Program-made: the position numbers and the translations under genes
The notes under the pieces: generated by a model
The model's input: the letters and a program-made list of their open reading frames with translations, nothing else
Database searches by the model: none
What the model was told of the DNA's origin: nothing
In this document: positions 31,021-42,585 of the stretch, in pieces
Layout: each line of letters starts with the position of its first letter
How positions within the stretch are numbered: the first letter of the stretch is position 1
DNA from: Blasia pusilla
Lineage: Eukaryota > Marchantiophyta > Marchantiopsida > Blasiales
DNA: 64,000 bases
Assembly: GCA_050084515.1 (NCBI GenBank)
Contig: CM114271.1
Coordinates: 14,136,001-14,200,000 of the forward strand
Reading direction: 5' to 3'

Positions 31021-31480
31021 ATTAAAACTTTAAGGTTCCAACTTTCTTTTTAAACCTAGTGACTAGCGATCACCGTAAGAGCGTAAAAGGGGGGTCATTT
31101 GTTTAGTTCTAATTTCAAAGTTATTACTTTTTATAGATTTTGGATTTTTAAAAAAATTTATTGGTAAGATATTTGAGATCTATCTTATGTAGCATCACTA
31201 TAATTATTGAGTTTTATTCTCCATGCCCAAAACAATTAATTAATGCTCATAATTTTCCCTTTTTTTAATGAAATTTCAAAATTCAAATCAATATTTATAT
31301 ATTAATCTTCTCCAAATTAATTTTGTTCCATAATTATGTGTGAATATGACTTGCAAATGACCAAATCATTTGTGTTACTATTTGAGTAATTGATTTATGA
31401 CTATTTCGGTTTTCGATGTCATATTAAATGATTGGACCCATTGAGTCATACTTTAAGTCATTAATTTATCACTATTTCTG
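31021..31480. other. AT-rich non-coding DNA with TGACT-like motifs
   Basis: Strongly AT-rich up to about 31340. 31340-31470 contains several ATGAC and AGTCAT motifs similar to the subterminal repeats of the CACTA-type ends, but no CACTA terminus is visible. Confidence 0.4.
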
Positions 31481-32720
31481 TTTCTTGATTCTACTATTTG
31501 TGGCGAATGTATGTGCTTGCCTTTATGGACTCATTGCGACCCCTTTGTCTTGCTCTTCATGTTGGTTCTCCCTTGAGGCCGTCCACCATTGTTGATCGTA
31601 TTGGTGCAATTTCTGTATTGCGGAGCGTTGCGAGAATGCCTTCCAATGTAATCAATTGAGCGAACGTCATTGATTCATTCACTTGCATGCTAATCTTCCA
31701 GAATCGAGGTAGAGACGTCTGTCAAGAAAATGTGATAGCTATATATATAGAATAAATATTTCAATATATAGGGGTTGAGGATGATCAATGGTAGAGGCTG
31801 AATCAACAACTATGTGTGTCATCAATGTGTCCTCTAAAGTATTTCTTGATTCTACTATTTGTGGTGAATGTATGTGCTTGCCTTTATGGACTTATTGCGA
31901 GCCCTTTGTCTTGCTCTTCATGTTGGTTCCCCCTTGAGGCCGTCCACCGTTGTAGATCGTATTGGCGCAATTTCTTTGATAGGGAGTGATGCCAGAATGC
32001 CTTCTGATCTAATGAGCTGAGTGAACTCCATTGATTCATTGGCCAACATCCTAATCTTCCAAAGTTGGGGTAGAGATGTGTGTCAAGAAAATGTGACAGT
32101 TGTATATATAGAATATATATTCAATATGTAGGGGTTGAGGATTATCAACCCACATGCATGAGTTTCTAATAGCAATTTGCTAATTCTGTCATTTTTTCAG
32201 GGCAAGTGATTGAAATGCATACACTCGATAGTGTGAGTAGTGGTTTGATATTGTTATATTGCCTAAAAGCATTGAGTTTAGTTCATATTTTTGTACTTGT
32301 GGAGTTGTTGGCTATTTTTAAATGCCTCAATGGTCGAGGCTGAATGAAGAGTTCTGTGTGTCATCAATGTGCCCTCTAAATCATTTCTTGATTCTACTAT
32401 TTATGGTGAATCTATGTGCTTGCCTTTTTGGACTCACTGCAACCCCTTTGTCTTGCTTTCTATGTTGGTTCCCCCCTTGGGACGTTCGGTATTCCAAATC
32501 ATAATGGAACAATTTATCTTTTGTCTAGCGATGCTAGAATGTTTGCCGATGGATTGCCTTCATTGAGCAGCATGTTGAAATTGGAGAATCCGGTTGAAGA
32601 CTTTTATCTAAGAATGTGACAATTATAGAAAGTTGAAGAGAATGTATAGTTAAATATCTAGGTGTTGAGACCCTCAACCCCTCTATTGCGAGGGGTTGAG
32701 ATTCATCAACCCTCGTGCAT
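31481..32720. repeat. Three imperfect copies of a 350-500 bp unit
   Basis: Units start at 31481, 31842 and 32386 with TTTCTTGATTCTACTATTT, then TATGTGCTTGCCTTT, CCCTTTGTCTTGC and ATGTTGGTTC. Each has a later GGGGTTGAGG segment followed by ATCAA. Divergence is moderate, and spacing differs because of insertions. The unit may be a degenerate exon of a transposon gene (one frame reads SFLDSTIYGESMCLPFW), but this is unproven. Confidence 0.7.
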
Positions 32721-33044
32721 GAGTTTGTAATATAATGACTTGCTTGGTTGTCATTTATGGAGCAAAAGTTAGTGAAATGCATGTACTTATCACGTCAAGA
32801 AGCTAAAAAGCATTATGTCCATGCCATAGCGTTTGTAATTTAGTTCCATTATCATTAGTTTAGATTTACTTTCCCGATCACTTGCTCTAGAGTGATGAAG
32901 AAAGTGAATGTAAACAAAACATTTCATTTGGAATGTTTGTCTTTCTTAGACGTGGAGAGGTGCTTAAGTTAAGGAGCACATCTAATAAAAATTGTCCCAT
33001 TCCGGTTGTGATTGAAGGGTTCGTGGCAATTCTAGTGGATACAC

Positions 33045-33359
33045 ATGGCTTCAAGTGAACCAATTGCGACAAGAGTTCCTCCAAAGCTTAACAAGGTGAA
33101 AGTTAGGAAAGCTAAATTAGAGGAAGAATTAGAGTTGGAAAAAATTACAAAAGTGAAAGCAGAATTAAAAAAACATGCAGAGGAAAGGGATAAGTTCTAC
33201 ATTGAATGTGCTATCTTTGAACAAGAGGAGAAAGAGAGGGTAGAATCTATGGCTTATGTTGAAAACCTTCAATGTGAAGAACGGTTAGCAACAAACAAGA
33301 AGAAAGTTGACAAGGAGGAGAGAAGGTGGCAAAATATAAAGGATTGGTCACCAAAATAA
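33045..33359 (+). CDS. Lys/Glu-rich coiled-coil ORF, function unknown
   Basis: 104 codons from ATGGCTTCAAGTG to TAA. Residues 20-100 are almost entirely charged with a heptad-like pattern (AKLEEELELEKITKVKAELKK, then KHAEERDKFY), which predicts a long coiled coil. There is no signal peptide or membrane segment. It resembles the coiled-coil tails found in second ORFs of plant CACTA elements and in some kinesin-like proteins, but I do not recognise it. It lies in transposon-derived DNA and may be an isolated exon. Confidence 0.4.
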   Translation: MASSEPIATRVPPKLNKVKVRKAKLEEELELEKITKVKAELKKHAEERDKFYIECAIFEQEEKERVESMAYVENLQCEERLATNKKKVDKEERRWQNIKDWSPK

Positions 33360-35535
33360 TTCTTGCTTGTATACTTGCTTTCAAACCTAGCCTTTGAGCT
33401 AAAACTTTGTTTGAAATGGGCTTGATGGAAGTAAATTCAAAGTTTGGGGAAGCACTTTTTTTTGGTGATCCTTCAGAAGCATCAATTATGTTTTATCATG
33501 AATTTATTTTGTTATGTATTCTTTTTTATGTATAGAGTAAATACTTACGCCATGACAGTCATCTTGTGTCATATGTACCAATAGATTACTAAGATTACTC
33601 AATGGCATGTGGGCATTGTGTGATAAAGATGACTGTCATGTACTTGCTCCATAGGGTGAAGCTTTAGTACATTGGGATTCTTGGTTGAATTTATTAGGCA
33701 AAGCCTGAATTTTTGTATCCCATCTTTTTGTATTCTATCAAAGCCTGCTGTCTCAAGAAACATGGAATGAAGTTTGGAATTGGAGCACTTATTCACTACA
33801 AATGTTTATTTTGTTGGGCGTTAGGGAATGATGTCTACAGATCTCTTTCCAATCGAATATCACAAAGTTCATAACTATTGGAAGGTGTTCCGACACAGTT
33901 GTATGAAACTCATATGAATGATTTAACGCATAGTAGGAAAAAAAATATTGGAGATAACAAACCTCCATTTTCATGGAAAATTATCATAACAAAAAAAAAT
34001 TTAGAAGTTACAAAAATGAAAAGAAATATGCGTTTCTTTTTGTAGCCCCGGAATTTTTTTCCCATTTCAACTCATAATAATTTTTTTCCAATTGAAGAAA
34101 TTCAAGGAGTATATGAATTCTAATTTAAAAGAGGAAAAGGTCTCTATAAAATGTATAAAGACATTTTATAGAGACATCATCATATTCTTTCTTCCTACCA
34201 AATATGATATGAAGGGATTCCTTAGCCAAAAATTTATATCCTCACATAGGTTCTACACTTTCTCAAATTTTACGTAATTTGGTGCGGCTCCCTTAAAATT
34301 TTTAATTAGATATGATTTTTCTCATATAAATTAATTTTAAATATTAAAATAAATTAATTTTAAAATTTAAATTCATTTATCAGATTATTTTTATATTTTA
34401 GAATATTCTTGAGATGTTCTTGAATGAAAAAGTGATTTTATTTTCTTGGTTGAGACTCCCAAGAAAAGGAGACGAAAATATCATATTTTCCCAATTACTA
34501 TGAAATTAAAAGAAATATTGGAGAGGCTTCATGGACAAATTTCACATTTGGCATTCATTCATAGGTTATCAAAATGAGAATCTATGAGACTATTACCCGA
34601 ATGCCCATAATAGTTTGATCGATTTTTCTTTTTCTTTAAAGAAACCAGAATATTGGTAGATCTTATAAATATTTCTTACATGTTGTAATTATTCGAATGC
34701 AAATGGAATTCTATTATTATCCATAACTATAGGTGGAGTACTAATACGTTTCTTATTCAAATTTTTATATATAAAATATAGTATGTAGGGATTGAATTAT
34801 TATTTGAAAGAAAATGGAAAGCATTCCGCCTTGCCCATATGATTATGGAAGGATTTTTTCAAATATAATATGCTATTGTTATTTGTTGACAAATAGATGC
34901 TAAATGCTTTCTTCCTTTCTCATATCCTACCTTAGAAGACATTGAAGAATAAGAGGGAGAAGATTAAAAACATTCTTGCTTTCTGAATCCAAAATATTAT
35001 AATGTATGTAGATGGAAAGCATTCCTCGTGATACCTCTTTCATAACTTGAGCTGCGCGGTCCATTGCCGCCTTCCTCGGGAGTGGTAAGCCTAAGAAGAT
35101 TAAGTGCTCGAGTTGCGTCGACCCTTTCCGCCTTCTCCGGATGTGGTTAATCAAGGGGAGTAGTGGTGCAAGCCGCGTCCAAGGAGTTCTTGTAGTCCAA
35201 CGAGCGATTTACCATCGGAGCTACTATAGTTGGAATGTAAGATGGAATTCACTCTCTCTCTCTCTCCATTCCAACTGCGGGTTTTGGAAGCGATTCGGCC
35301 ATAGGTTTTGCATGTAGGCAATGATTTTGACCGTTGTTTTGGGTTGCTGCATTCTTGATTCAGCATTGTTGATGGTTTGCGGGATTCGAAGTTGGAACTT
35401 TAGCAATGTCATGTTTGTCTTAGACTTGCCTCCCCGTGAGGTACTTAAACTAGGCTGAACACGATAGCAGTGCAGCAGCAATGCGGCAGTAGGTCTAGCA
35501 GATTTTTCTTTTTGTCCATAGTTTTAGAAGGTAGG
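33360..35535. other. About 2.2 kb non-coding, very AT-rich at 34010-34900
   Basis: No gene was seen. 34310-34400 consists mostly of ATTTTAAAT-like runs. A (CT)n microsatellite lies at 35252-35266. Confidence 0.4.
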
Positions 35536-35539
35536 CAAT

Positions 35540-36232
35540 GATTTCCGAGTGTTCTTTCTACGTAGCAGCATTAAGTCGCGTCGTTGTAAACTTGACACAA
35601 GTCTTTGAGCTCAAATCCAAAGGGACATTTCAGCTTTTCCATTTCTTAGTGCCGCCTGGTGCGTACGGATGCTTAATGAATGTCCTTTGTATACCCAAAG
35701 ACATGTTGTATCACTCTCAATATCTATTCCCACATGATTATCGTCAGCGTCAAACTCCATGTTTTTTTTTGTCTCAAACTTCACAGTCAACATTCTCGGT
35801 CTGCTTCCCCGTGTCAGAGTGTAAGCATCGAAACTCCAACCATCAGCACCTATCCACGACAGCCTGTCCAACACCATAAAGGTCATTCCATCACCTTGGG
35901 ACAGGGTAAGACTCTCCACTTGTTTTGTTCGTGATGATTATCGACTCTACGCGGAAACTGAAACTTATGCTAAAAGAGACACTCTGGTTCATGAGTGGTC
36001 TGAGCACTTGAAGAGGCTCGTTGTAAAGAGCGACTGCTACGGTATTGGAATATAAATAAGATGTCTCGTTTCTGTTGACTGGATCCGGCTTGAGCTTTAA
36101 TAAGCCTCCACTGGTAGTAGTGGCGTTTCCTTGGCATGTGAGATTCTTCGTCAATCCACACGAGAAGTCTGAGTTGATATCAATCGTCAAGGAAACTACC
36201 AGGGAAAATTCAAGGAGTGCCATTACCAGCAT
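35540..36232 (-). pseudogene. Legume-type (L-type) lectin domain, frameshifted
   Basis: The minus-strand frame from 36232 starts with a hydrophobic signal-like segment (MLVMALLEFSLVVSLT) and the lectin N-terminal half ending FSFRVES. After a one-base shift near 35905 it continues as SQGDGMTFMVLDR and then TVKFETKKNMEFDADDNHVGIDIES, the core of legume lectins. A second shift near 35612 leads to LKDLCQVYND. In active lectins the metal-binding Glu and Asp are in VEFDT; here the same place reads VKFET, so metal and sugar binding would probably fail. No kinase domain was seen downstream. It could be a free lectin or the ectodomain of a receptor-kinase gene. Confidence 0.8.
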
Positions 36233-36350
36233 GAAACCGACGCCGCCGTTTATAGTTCCAGCACCCAGTAGCTATTTTTGGACTCCTGAGCCACACATGC
36301 CAGCAATGAGATTCAAGTCGTCACTGCAAAATTCAGCAAACTTTAAGTAG

Positions 36351-37683
36351 AGTCCCGCTTGTGATGAGCTCTCTTTCTCTGGAGCATGAACTGAAGCAAA
36401 GTTTTAAGTCAGCGAGAGGAGTGGTTTAGTGTTACAAAAACACGTCACCAAAGACAACGTCAGCTATATCCCGTGGCGGATATCAATCGAGCAAGTCGAA
36501 TCTCTATGGTAGAGTGCGACGGGAGAAGTTCACTCGGAATAAATTTTTACGTAGATCTTCTTGTTTTTGCACATGCATTCCGATTGGATCCTTTTAGAAT
36601 TTCTCACTAAAGAACAGCAAACACTGGAAGTTTCTTGTTGCAGGATAGTTTTCTATAATCGATTACCAATATCAGAACGATTGCTTACCCAACTGTCACC
36701 TCCGGCCCTTGGATGAGTGTTCACTCATTCTTCTGTGACGAAACAATCAACTACTGGTCTGAATGACTATTGTTTAAGCCATCGGCGCAAGACACGGGGT
36801 TGTGAGTCCAACAAGTGGATCATGCTAAGGCTGTACCCATTACCCAAAAAATCATCCAACTCCTTATTCTGTCTTTCCCTTCTATCGTCCATAAACAAGT
36901 GTTTGATGTACATACACATTCCGCTGGTTTTGTCCATCAGAGTAGACACTTGCAGATCCTTAGAAAATAGGTTTGGTCCCATTTTTTTTAGCTTGCCCAG
37001 CTTTTCATTCAAATATATGCTCTTCGTTAGGTTTTGAATAATCCTCGAATCTGTCTACGCATGTACAATAGAAGTTTGGAACTTCATTGGTATCCCAAAT
37101 TATCCTTGTTCTTGTTTTTCTATCAAAGCATCCTGTAGGCTTGTGCTTGCACCCCATGCCCTACCCTACTTAATGGTGTCATGACATACTCTCAATTTTG
37201 AAATGGAGATGTTGGCTCTGCACTTTTCTTCCAATCTAAGGCTTGCTTGGCAAACTCTCTATCCCTTCACATCGACATGGCGTGCAAGTGTCTGCATTGC
37301 CCTATCCTGCCTAATCTAGTGACCTTTCAATCTGGACAAGACACCGCCCACTATTTGAGGTGGTGATCTAGTTTTAACTAGTATATACTAAAGAACTCAT
37401 TGTGAGGCCAATACTCATGTCCAAAATTGTCAAGCAATCATTGTCATTCTTAGTTCCACTTCATCAAAGAGTTTTACTTTGTTGTATGTAAATTTCACGT
37501 GTAGTTGCAGTTGGCTTCTGAGAACTGGACAACTCTTACCTCAACCAGCAAACTTACAAATGAATGGATGAAATAAGTATTTGTTAAGTGTGAATTTCCA
37601 TTCCCAAGAAATTCATGGAAAAAAGGAAATAATTTATTTATATATAATAATGAGCTATCTTATATGGACAATAAGAAAATAAT
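36351..37683. other. About 1.3 kb with no supported gene
   Basis: Moderate base composition and no motif-bearing ORF. The ORFs seen on either strand (for example 36717-37037) look like chance. Confidence 0.35.
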
Positions 37684-39018
37684 TTAATTAGATAATAATG
37701 GATAAGAAGTTGGAACACTTGAAGCAGTTTGTAAAGTTCCAGAAACCATGACAATAGGAGTTATCTGAGCCCTACTGAAGCCATTGGCCGCCCTATCTAT
37801 AGACACTTCCATCATCGATATCCCAAGATATTGGAAAGAGGAAAAGCTTGCACGAGCCGACGGGTACTCCCCATGGATGATGAAGCTGGCTAAGTGAGCA
37901 GTCCCATAGAGTGTTCCAAATTCCATGTAGCCACTAGTCATGGGATTTTCGTGCAGGCTCGATCCACTCACACCTAATAACTTCTGATCCTGCACCATTG
38001 CTAGAGGCATCATGTGTGACAACGAAGAAACGTGTTGTGTGGTAAACCCAACTTGGGCAGCTTTCTGAATGAGAGCTACATATGCCTGTATTTGAGGGAT
38101 ATATTGGTTTGGAAATTTTGGTTGAGATAAGGTGCCCTGAGGCATGTGCTCAATAATTCTAGGCTGAGCTTGTGGAGATAGGCCTATGGATGCCTATGAC
38201 CTTTGCCCGGTAGCTCTCCTACCTCCATATTGTATATTCATGCTATTTTGTGCCTGAATTGGAAGGCCAAAATCAGTGATCGCAACACATAGAGCTGATG
38301 CCTAGTAAATCCCATGCTCTTCTGCCGAGGTGGTTGCAGCTGATGTTGCAGCTTCTGTTTAGAAAGTTGTTGATGTGCTACTTGTTGTTGTTGTTGTGCC
38401 TTCAATTGCTATTGTTGTGTCTGTTGTTGTTGCTACTACTGCAGCAACTCCTGTTTATGTTGTTGAAGTAAAAGTTGTTGTTGTTGTAGCCGTTGCTACA
38501 ACATTTCTTGTTGTTGCATTTGCTCCTGCTGTTGTTATTGATGTTGCTTATGTTGTCCCATAGAGTTAAGTCACAAGAATTTAGGCATCGGCTCATGTTG
38601 ACAGACTTGTTTTATGTGAAGAATTTTGAATGTTTGGAGTTTTATTTGCCATTGAATGACAATTTCCTACTGCGTTGTAAAATCTTCTCTTGATATTGAT
38701 GTTGTTGATGCTTTTGTAAGTGTTTCTCATGTTGTGTTAATTGTTGCTGCTGTAGCATATGCTTCTGGTATTGTAGTTGTTGATGATGATGGTGTGATTG
38801 CTGAAAAGAGCCTACAATGAAACCCTCCAATTTTTGAGATGGTAAACTTTGCCTGAATCATGGGTATGTTCCATTGCATTAGAGATATCGAACTCGAATG
38901 AGCTTGGTTGGTTAGATACATCATGGTTAGAAGATGTAAGAGAGGAGAAAGAGTAGAGGTATTTGGAATGTGTGGTGAATTGAGCCTTTAGAGTTGTGGG
39001 TAAAGCTGGAAAGGTCAC
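37684..39018 (-). pseudogene. Gln-rich protein with a QLQ-like block, possibly a SWI/SNF (BRM-type) N-terminal remnant
   Basis: Minus-strand frames from 39018 downward encode an N-terminal part (MTFPALPTTL, then FDISNAMEHTHDSGK), a long Gln/His tract (HHHHQQLQYQKHMLQQQQ, and more across 38350-38830), and at about 38245-38340 the block KSMGFTRHQLYVLRSLILAF. That block resembles the QLQ motif of plant BRM/SYD chromatin remodelers (FTxxQLxVLxxxILAF). The last ORF, 38145-37684, has no known domain. At least three frame changes and stops are needed, so this is a pseudogene or fragment. The family assignment rests on one short motif plus Gln richness. Confidence 0.4.
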
Positions 39019-39039
39019 AAAAACCCGTGGTTTATGCTT

Positions 39040-39120
39040 ATTTCTAAGTATTTACGTCCTATCCTTGCATAGGGTCGTGCTAATCTTCTCTGTATCATAC
39101 CAATTCAGTCGGATGTGAGA
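39040..39120 (-). ncRNA. U6 snRNA-like sequence, probably a pseudogene
   Basis: The minus strand reads ACATCCGA, AATTGG, GATACAGAGAAGATTAGCA, then CAAGGAT and a degraded 3' part. ACAGAGA and AGATTAGC are the invariant core of U6 (5' splice-site pairing and U4/U6 stem). Several positions in the 3' half differ from normal U6. There is no T-run terminator and no TATA or upstream sequence element at the right distance, so it is most likely a retroposed copy. Confidence 0.85.
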
Positions 39121-39510
39121 CTTATGGAGTAGTGCGTATTGTAACATATGAGAGGAGAGGGATTCTCATATAGTGTGAGTGTAGGTATGGCCAAGTGTAT
39201 GACTAAACACATCAACTATCATATCGTAGCCTTATGAACATTGAGTCTGGCTGGACTGTGTCAATGGGGAGTGGATGGAGGGAGGGATAGAAGAGAAGAA
39301 GGAAGTCATTTTGTGGAGGAGGCTATTTCTCTCAAAGTGTGAATGTTGAGTGGGCCATTGTAAGAGTCTAATCCAATATGGCATTGTCTCTTAGAGATGA
39401 TTCAAGTTTGGGAACACAAAGTGAGAGTTGAGACACATACATCAGGCATTTGCTTCATTGCACATACAACAAAGGTATTCTACAATAAGTTGTTGGTTTT
39501 TTGTTGAAGG

Positions 39511-40420
39511 ATGTATCCAAGTTTTCATGTGCGCGAGGGAGATAGGCCTCCACAGCAAGGCCAACCACCTTCTATAGAGGAGCATCATGATGATCTACCT
39601 ATTCAACTCCATATTCACTTGCGAGGTAGATCAAGATTGCCTACTCTGGTTCAATGTATGAGATGTTTGTCGAGTGAACTTCAAGTGATCATATGTGGAC
39701 TTCATGCTCGTCACTATTGGTATTGGTATTGGCATGAACGTGTTGAGAACTGGCATTTTCATGCAGAAGCGCGCCTCACGAGTGAATGATCATTCCAACT
39801 CAATGTGGGAATAACATAATCTCGGATTGTCACTTTAGTGATGAATTTTTCTTGTGTTGTTTTGGGAGTTAAAGTACTAATAATGATGTGAGAAATCATC
39901 AGAGTGTGCTTGTATGATTTTAGTGGAGTGTGGAATCAAGCATATCTACTCAACTCTTGAAGGTAGAGAAGAAGTGGAGTGAAGATATGGATGTCATTAA
40001 AGGCCAACTTGAGGAGAAATTGGAGAAGAACCAATTGCAATTAGAAGAGAAGATGGCCAAGAACCAAACTTTGATTGAGGAGAAGTTGGAAAAACACCAG
40101 AAACAGCACAATGAGGCGTTCTCCATGCTTGTTGAAATGATCAACAAGCTATCAGAGAAGAAGAGAATGCAATCATCTACATCAAGAGACCGCATTCCTG
40201 ATGAAGGGGAGGGTACTTGGGTAAGACATGATCACTTGCATGGTTTCATTTTGGATCTTTCAAGGTATTCTTGAATAGCTGATCAGATTTCCGTGTTCTG
40301 TATATAGCAGGCCGTGTTGGTGTTGAGGTAGAGAAGGTGAAAGTTGCAGAAATTGGTGGTGGTACTTACAAAGAGATGTTGAGAGAGTCAGATGGGCATG
40401 ATCAACCATTGCGGAGTGGT
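39511..40420 (+). pseudogene. CACTA-type transposon gene exons (plus strand)
   Basis: Three exon-like blocks. 39511-39789 encodes MYPSFHVREGDRPPQQGQPP and a Trp/His/Tyr-rich end. 39930-40274 encodes a coiled coil with repeated LEEKLEKNQ-like heptads. 40309-40420 has an acceptor (TATATAGCAG) and a donor (GTAAGTG) around VGVEVEKVKVAEIGGG. Together with the 42413-42585 exon they resemble the second gene of a CACTA element in the opposite orientation to the one at 16.6-28.4 kb. Joins are inferred. Confidence 0.4.
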
Positions 40421-40629
40421 AAGTGTTGAAGGTTGATGATAAACTCTTTGTTGATTATACAGAAGTACATATATTTGAATATGGTTGTACTAAATGGATG
40501 TTCTTGCTTGTGTGATAGTTAGGAAAACTTCTAAAGTGAAGGTGTGCGCCCCTTCATGAGTGGCTCCCATGTGTGTTAGATACTTTTGGGACTCTAGTTA
40601 GGTGAGTAGAAGGAGCTAGAACAACAATC

Positions 40630-41075
40630 TGCAATTTAAATGGGATCATTGGTACCATTCGGACCAAGATGGTGGCAGCTCACACATCAGATTGGGATAG
40701 GAAATTAGCTTCAGCTGTCCATGCTTACAACACAGCTGAGAAGAGCACCACAGGGAAAAGTCCCTACTTCTTGGTGTATGGGCATAACCCTCTCTCGGTA
40801 GTAGAGTTGGAGTTGAAGACTGATCATACTCTAGAAGGGCACTTCCAACCTAAAGGTGGCATAGATAGCACGTTGGATATGATTGATGCCCTAGAGGAGG
40901 AGAGAAAGGCAGCATTAGAGAAGACCAAGGCCGTTTCAAAGCAACAAAGGAAGATGAGGTTTGATAACCGAATACTGCATGATCCAGTGAAGGAGGGGAC
41001 ATGGTGCTGATGTATGATAGTCGACCCCAAAAGTTTCCAAGAAAGCTACACATTCGACTGCTTAGGCCTTATCAG
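40630..41075 (+). pseudogene. Fragment of a different Ty3/gypsy integrase
   Basis: The ORF 40669-41010 encodes WDRKLASAVHAYNTAEKSTT, then SPYFLVYGHNPLSVVELEL, the C-terminal end of a gypsy integrase core, followed by a KQQRKMRFDNR-like region and, after a frameshift, PRKLHIRLLRPYQV. The sequence differs clearly from the integrase of elements 1 and 2, so it comes from another gypsy lineage. No LTRs or other domains are attached. Confidence 0.8.
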
Positions 41076-41513
41076 GTGAGGAGCAGCAGGGAAGTAATGA
41101 GGAGGTGAGGAGCAGCAGGGAAGTAATGAGATCAGGTGAGGAGCTGAGGAGCAGCAGGGAAGTAATGAGATCAGGTGAGATCAGGTGAGGAGCAGCAGGG
41201 AAGTAATGAGGAGGTGAGGAGGAGCAGGGAAGTAATGAGATCAGGTGAGGAGCAGCAAGGAAGTAATGAGGAGGTGAGGAGGAGCAGGGAAGTAATGAGA
41301 TCAGGTGAGGAGCAGCAGGGAAGTAATGAGATCAGGTGAGATCAGGTGAGGAGCAGCAAGGAAGTAATGAGATCAGGTGAGATCAGGTGAGGAGCTGAGG
41401 AGCAGCAAGGAAGTAATGAGATCAGGTGAGATCAGGTGAGGAGCAGCATGGAAGTAATGAGGAGCTGAGGAGCAGCAGGGAAGTAATGAGATCAGGTGAG
41501 ATCAGGTGAGGAG
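41075..41513. repeat. Minisatellite, unit about 28-33 bp (GGTGAGGAGCAGCAGGGAAGTAATGAG)
   Basis: About a dozen copies of AGGTGAGGAGCAGCAGGGAAGTAATGAG, often separated by ATC or ATCAGGTGAG. Variants have GGAGGAGCAGG, GAGCTGAGG or CAAGG. Higher-order alternation of short and long units is visible. It begins exactly where the integrase fragment stops. Confidence 0.9.
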
Positions 41514-42412
41514 CATCCAAGGGAAGCTCGAACCAGCTTGAGAAGAAGCAAGCTTGGGAAATGCTAGTTAGAACAGGTTCAGAAGTAGATGAGGTCGAAA
41601 TTTCAGGCAGTAGATGCTTAGGGGGAGGTAGATTTGTAGGAAGGTAGGAACCCAGAATGCGAGAGAAACCCAAGGAAGAAGTCTGGTAAGTGATAAGAGT
41701 TAGTGAGTGGAGAGAGAGAGAGGGTCATGCTTGAGCTCCCCTATAGGTAGAAGACCATGGGCTTAGCCTGTTAAGTCTCCTACTACCTGAACAAGAAGGG
41801 AGAACAGCGGATCAGCAAGGTAGGAGGAGAAGAAGAAGGTGATTGCACTACTTGATCAGTTAGGAGTTGGGTGTACTTTAGAGGATGCCTTGGTACATTC
41901 AACTAGTCCAAGGCAGCACATTGAAGGACCTTATGCTGCCCTGGTCATCCTTGACTGTGAATTCTAAGTAGAGTGTGCTTGTTGGGTTCCACTGGCCACT
42001 CCACTCAAAGCACTCAAGAGGAAGGAAGGAGTTTTGGTTAGTAGGGTGAGGATAGGATTGTGATACTGAAGTGGAGAGAGTTCCTCCAGCCTCTTAAGGT
42101 AAAGAGGTGGGGTTTGATGAGTTAAGGAGTACATCTTGTAGATCTTGATCTTCTGATCTGGCCCTAAGCTCTTACATGCGACCGAACTGGTGGAACTAGC
42201 AACATTTTCACCTGGGTTGTGTGCTGGCCATGTATTACCTGGTGAGACAGAAGGTATCTTCCCCATTAGAAAAAATTGGAGGTTCAACCCCAACTGGTCT
42301 ATGTCTTTCCTTTTTTTATTACATCCTGATTGGTATGATTTTCATGCAGACTAAACATTGCAATTATGGTCTTTGACACCATTAGTTCAAGACTAACTCT
42401 CAAAATGTGCAG
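41514..42412. other. About 900 bp without a supported gene
   Basis: Non-repetitive sequence with stops in all frames every 80-110 codons or fewer. The end (42400-42412) forms a splice acceptor-like AAAATGTGCAG before the next exon. Confidence 0.35.
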
Positions 42413-42585
42413 ATTCCATCCTTGTGGAGCACTTTCATGGAAATGATATTCCTCCGGGAATAGTGCGAGTGGAACTCAAGACTGTCCATCTTGCTTTTTT
42501 GGATCATAAGTTGTGGAAGCCAAATGAGCATGACTTTCCACCTCAATACACCTTGGGTGATGCTCTTGGGGCTTCAATTCTCTAA
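42413..42585 (+). pseudogene. C-terminal exon of a TNP1/En/Spm-like protein
   Basis: An open exon after TGTGCAG. It encodes ILVEHFHGNDIPPGIVRVEL, then a block ending LWKPNEHDFPPQYTLGDAL, and stops at 42583. The pattern (short beta-rich domain, LW.P, then LGDA.G) resembles the C-terminal TNP1/En/Spm domain of plant CACTA second genes. It is probably the last exon of the plus-strand blocks at 39.5-40.4 kb, separated from them by the integrase fragment and minisatellite. Confidence 0.45.

Noticed and set aside
41075-41513. Minisatellite as a coding repeat
   Set aside because: ATG and TGA/TAA triplets recur in the unit, and the frames on both strands are not continued outside.
42270-42300. tRNA gene suggested by GGTTCAACCCC
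   Set aside because: No acceptor stem, D arm or anticodon arm could be drawn around it.
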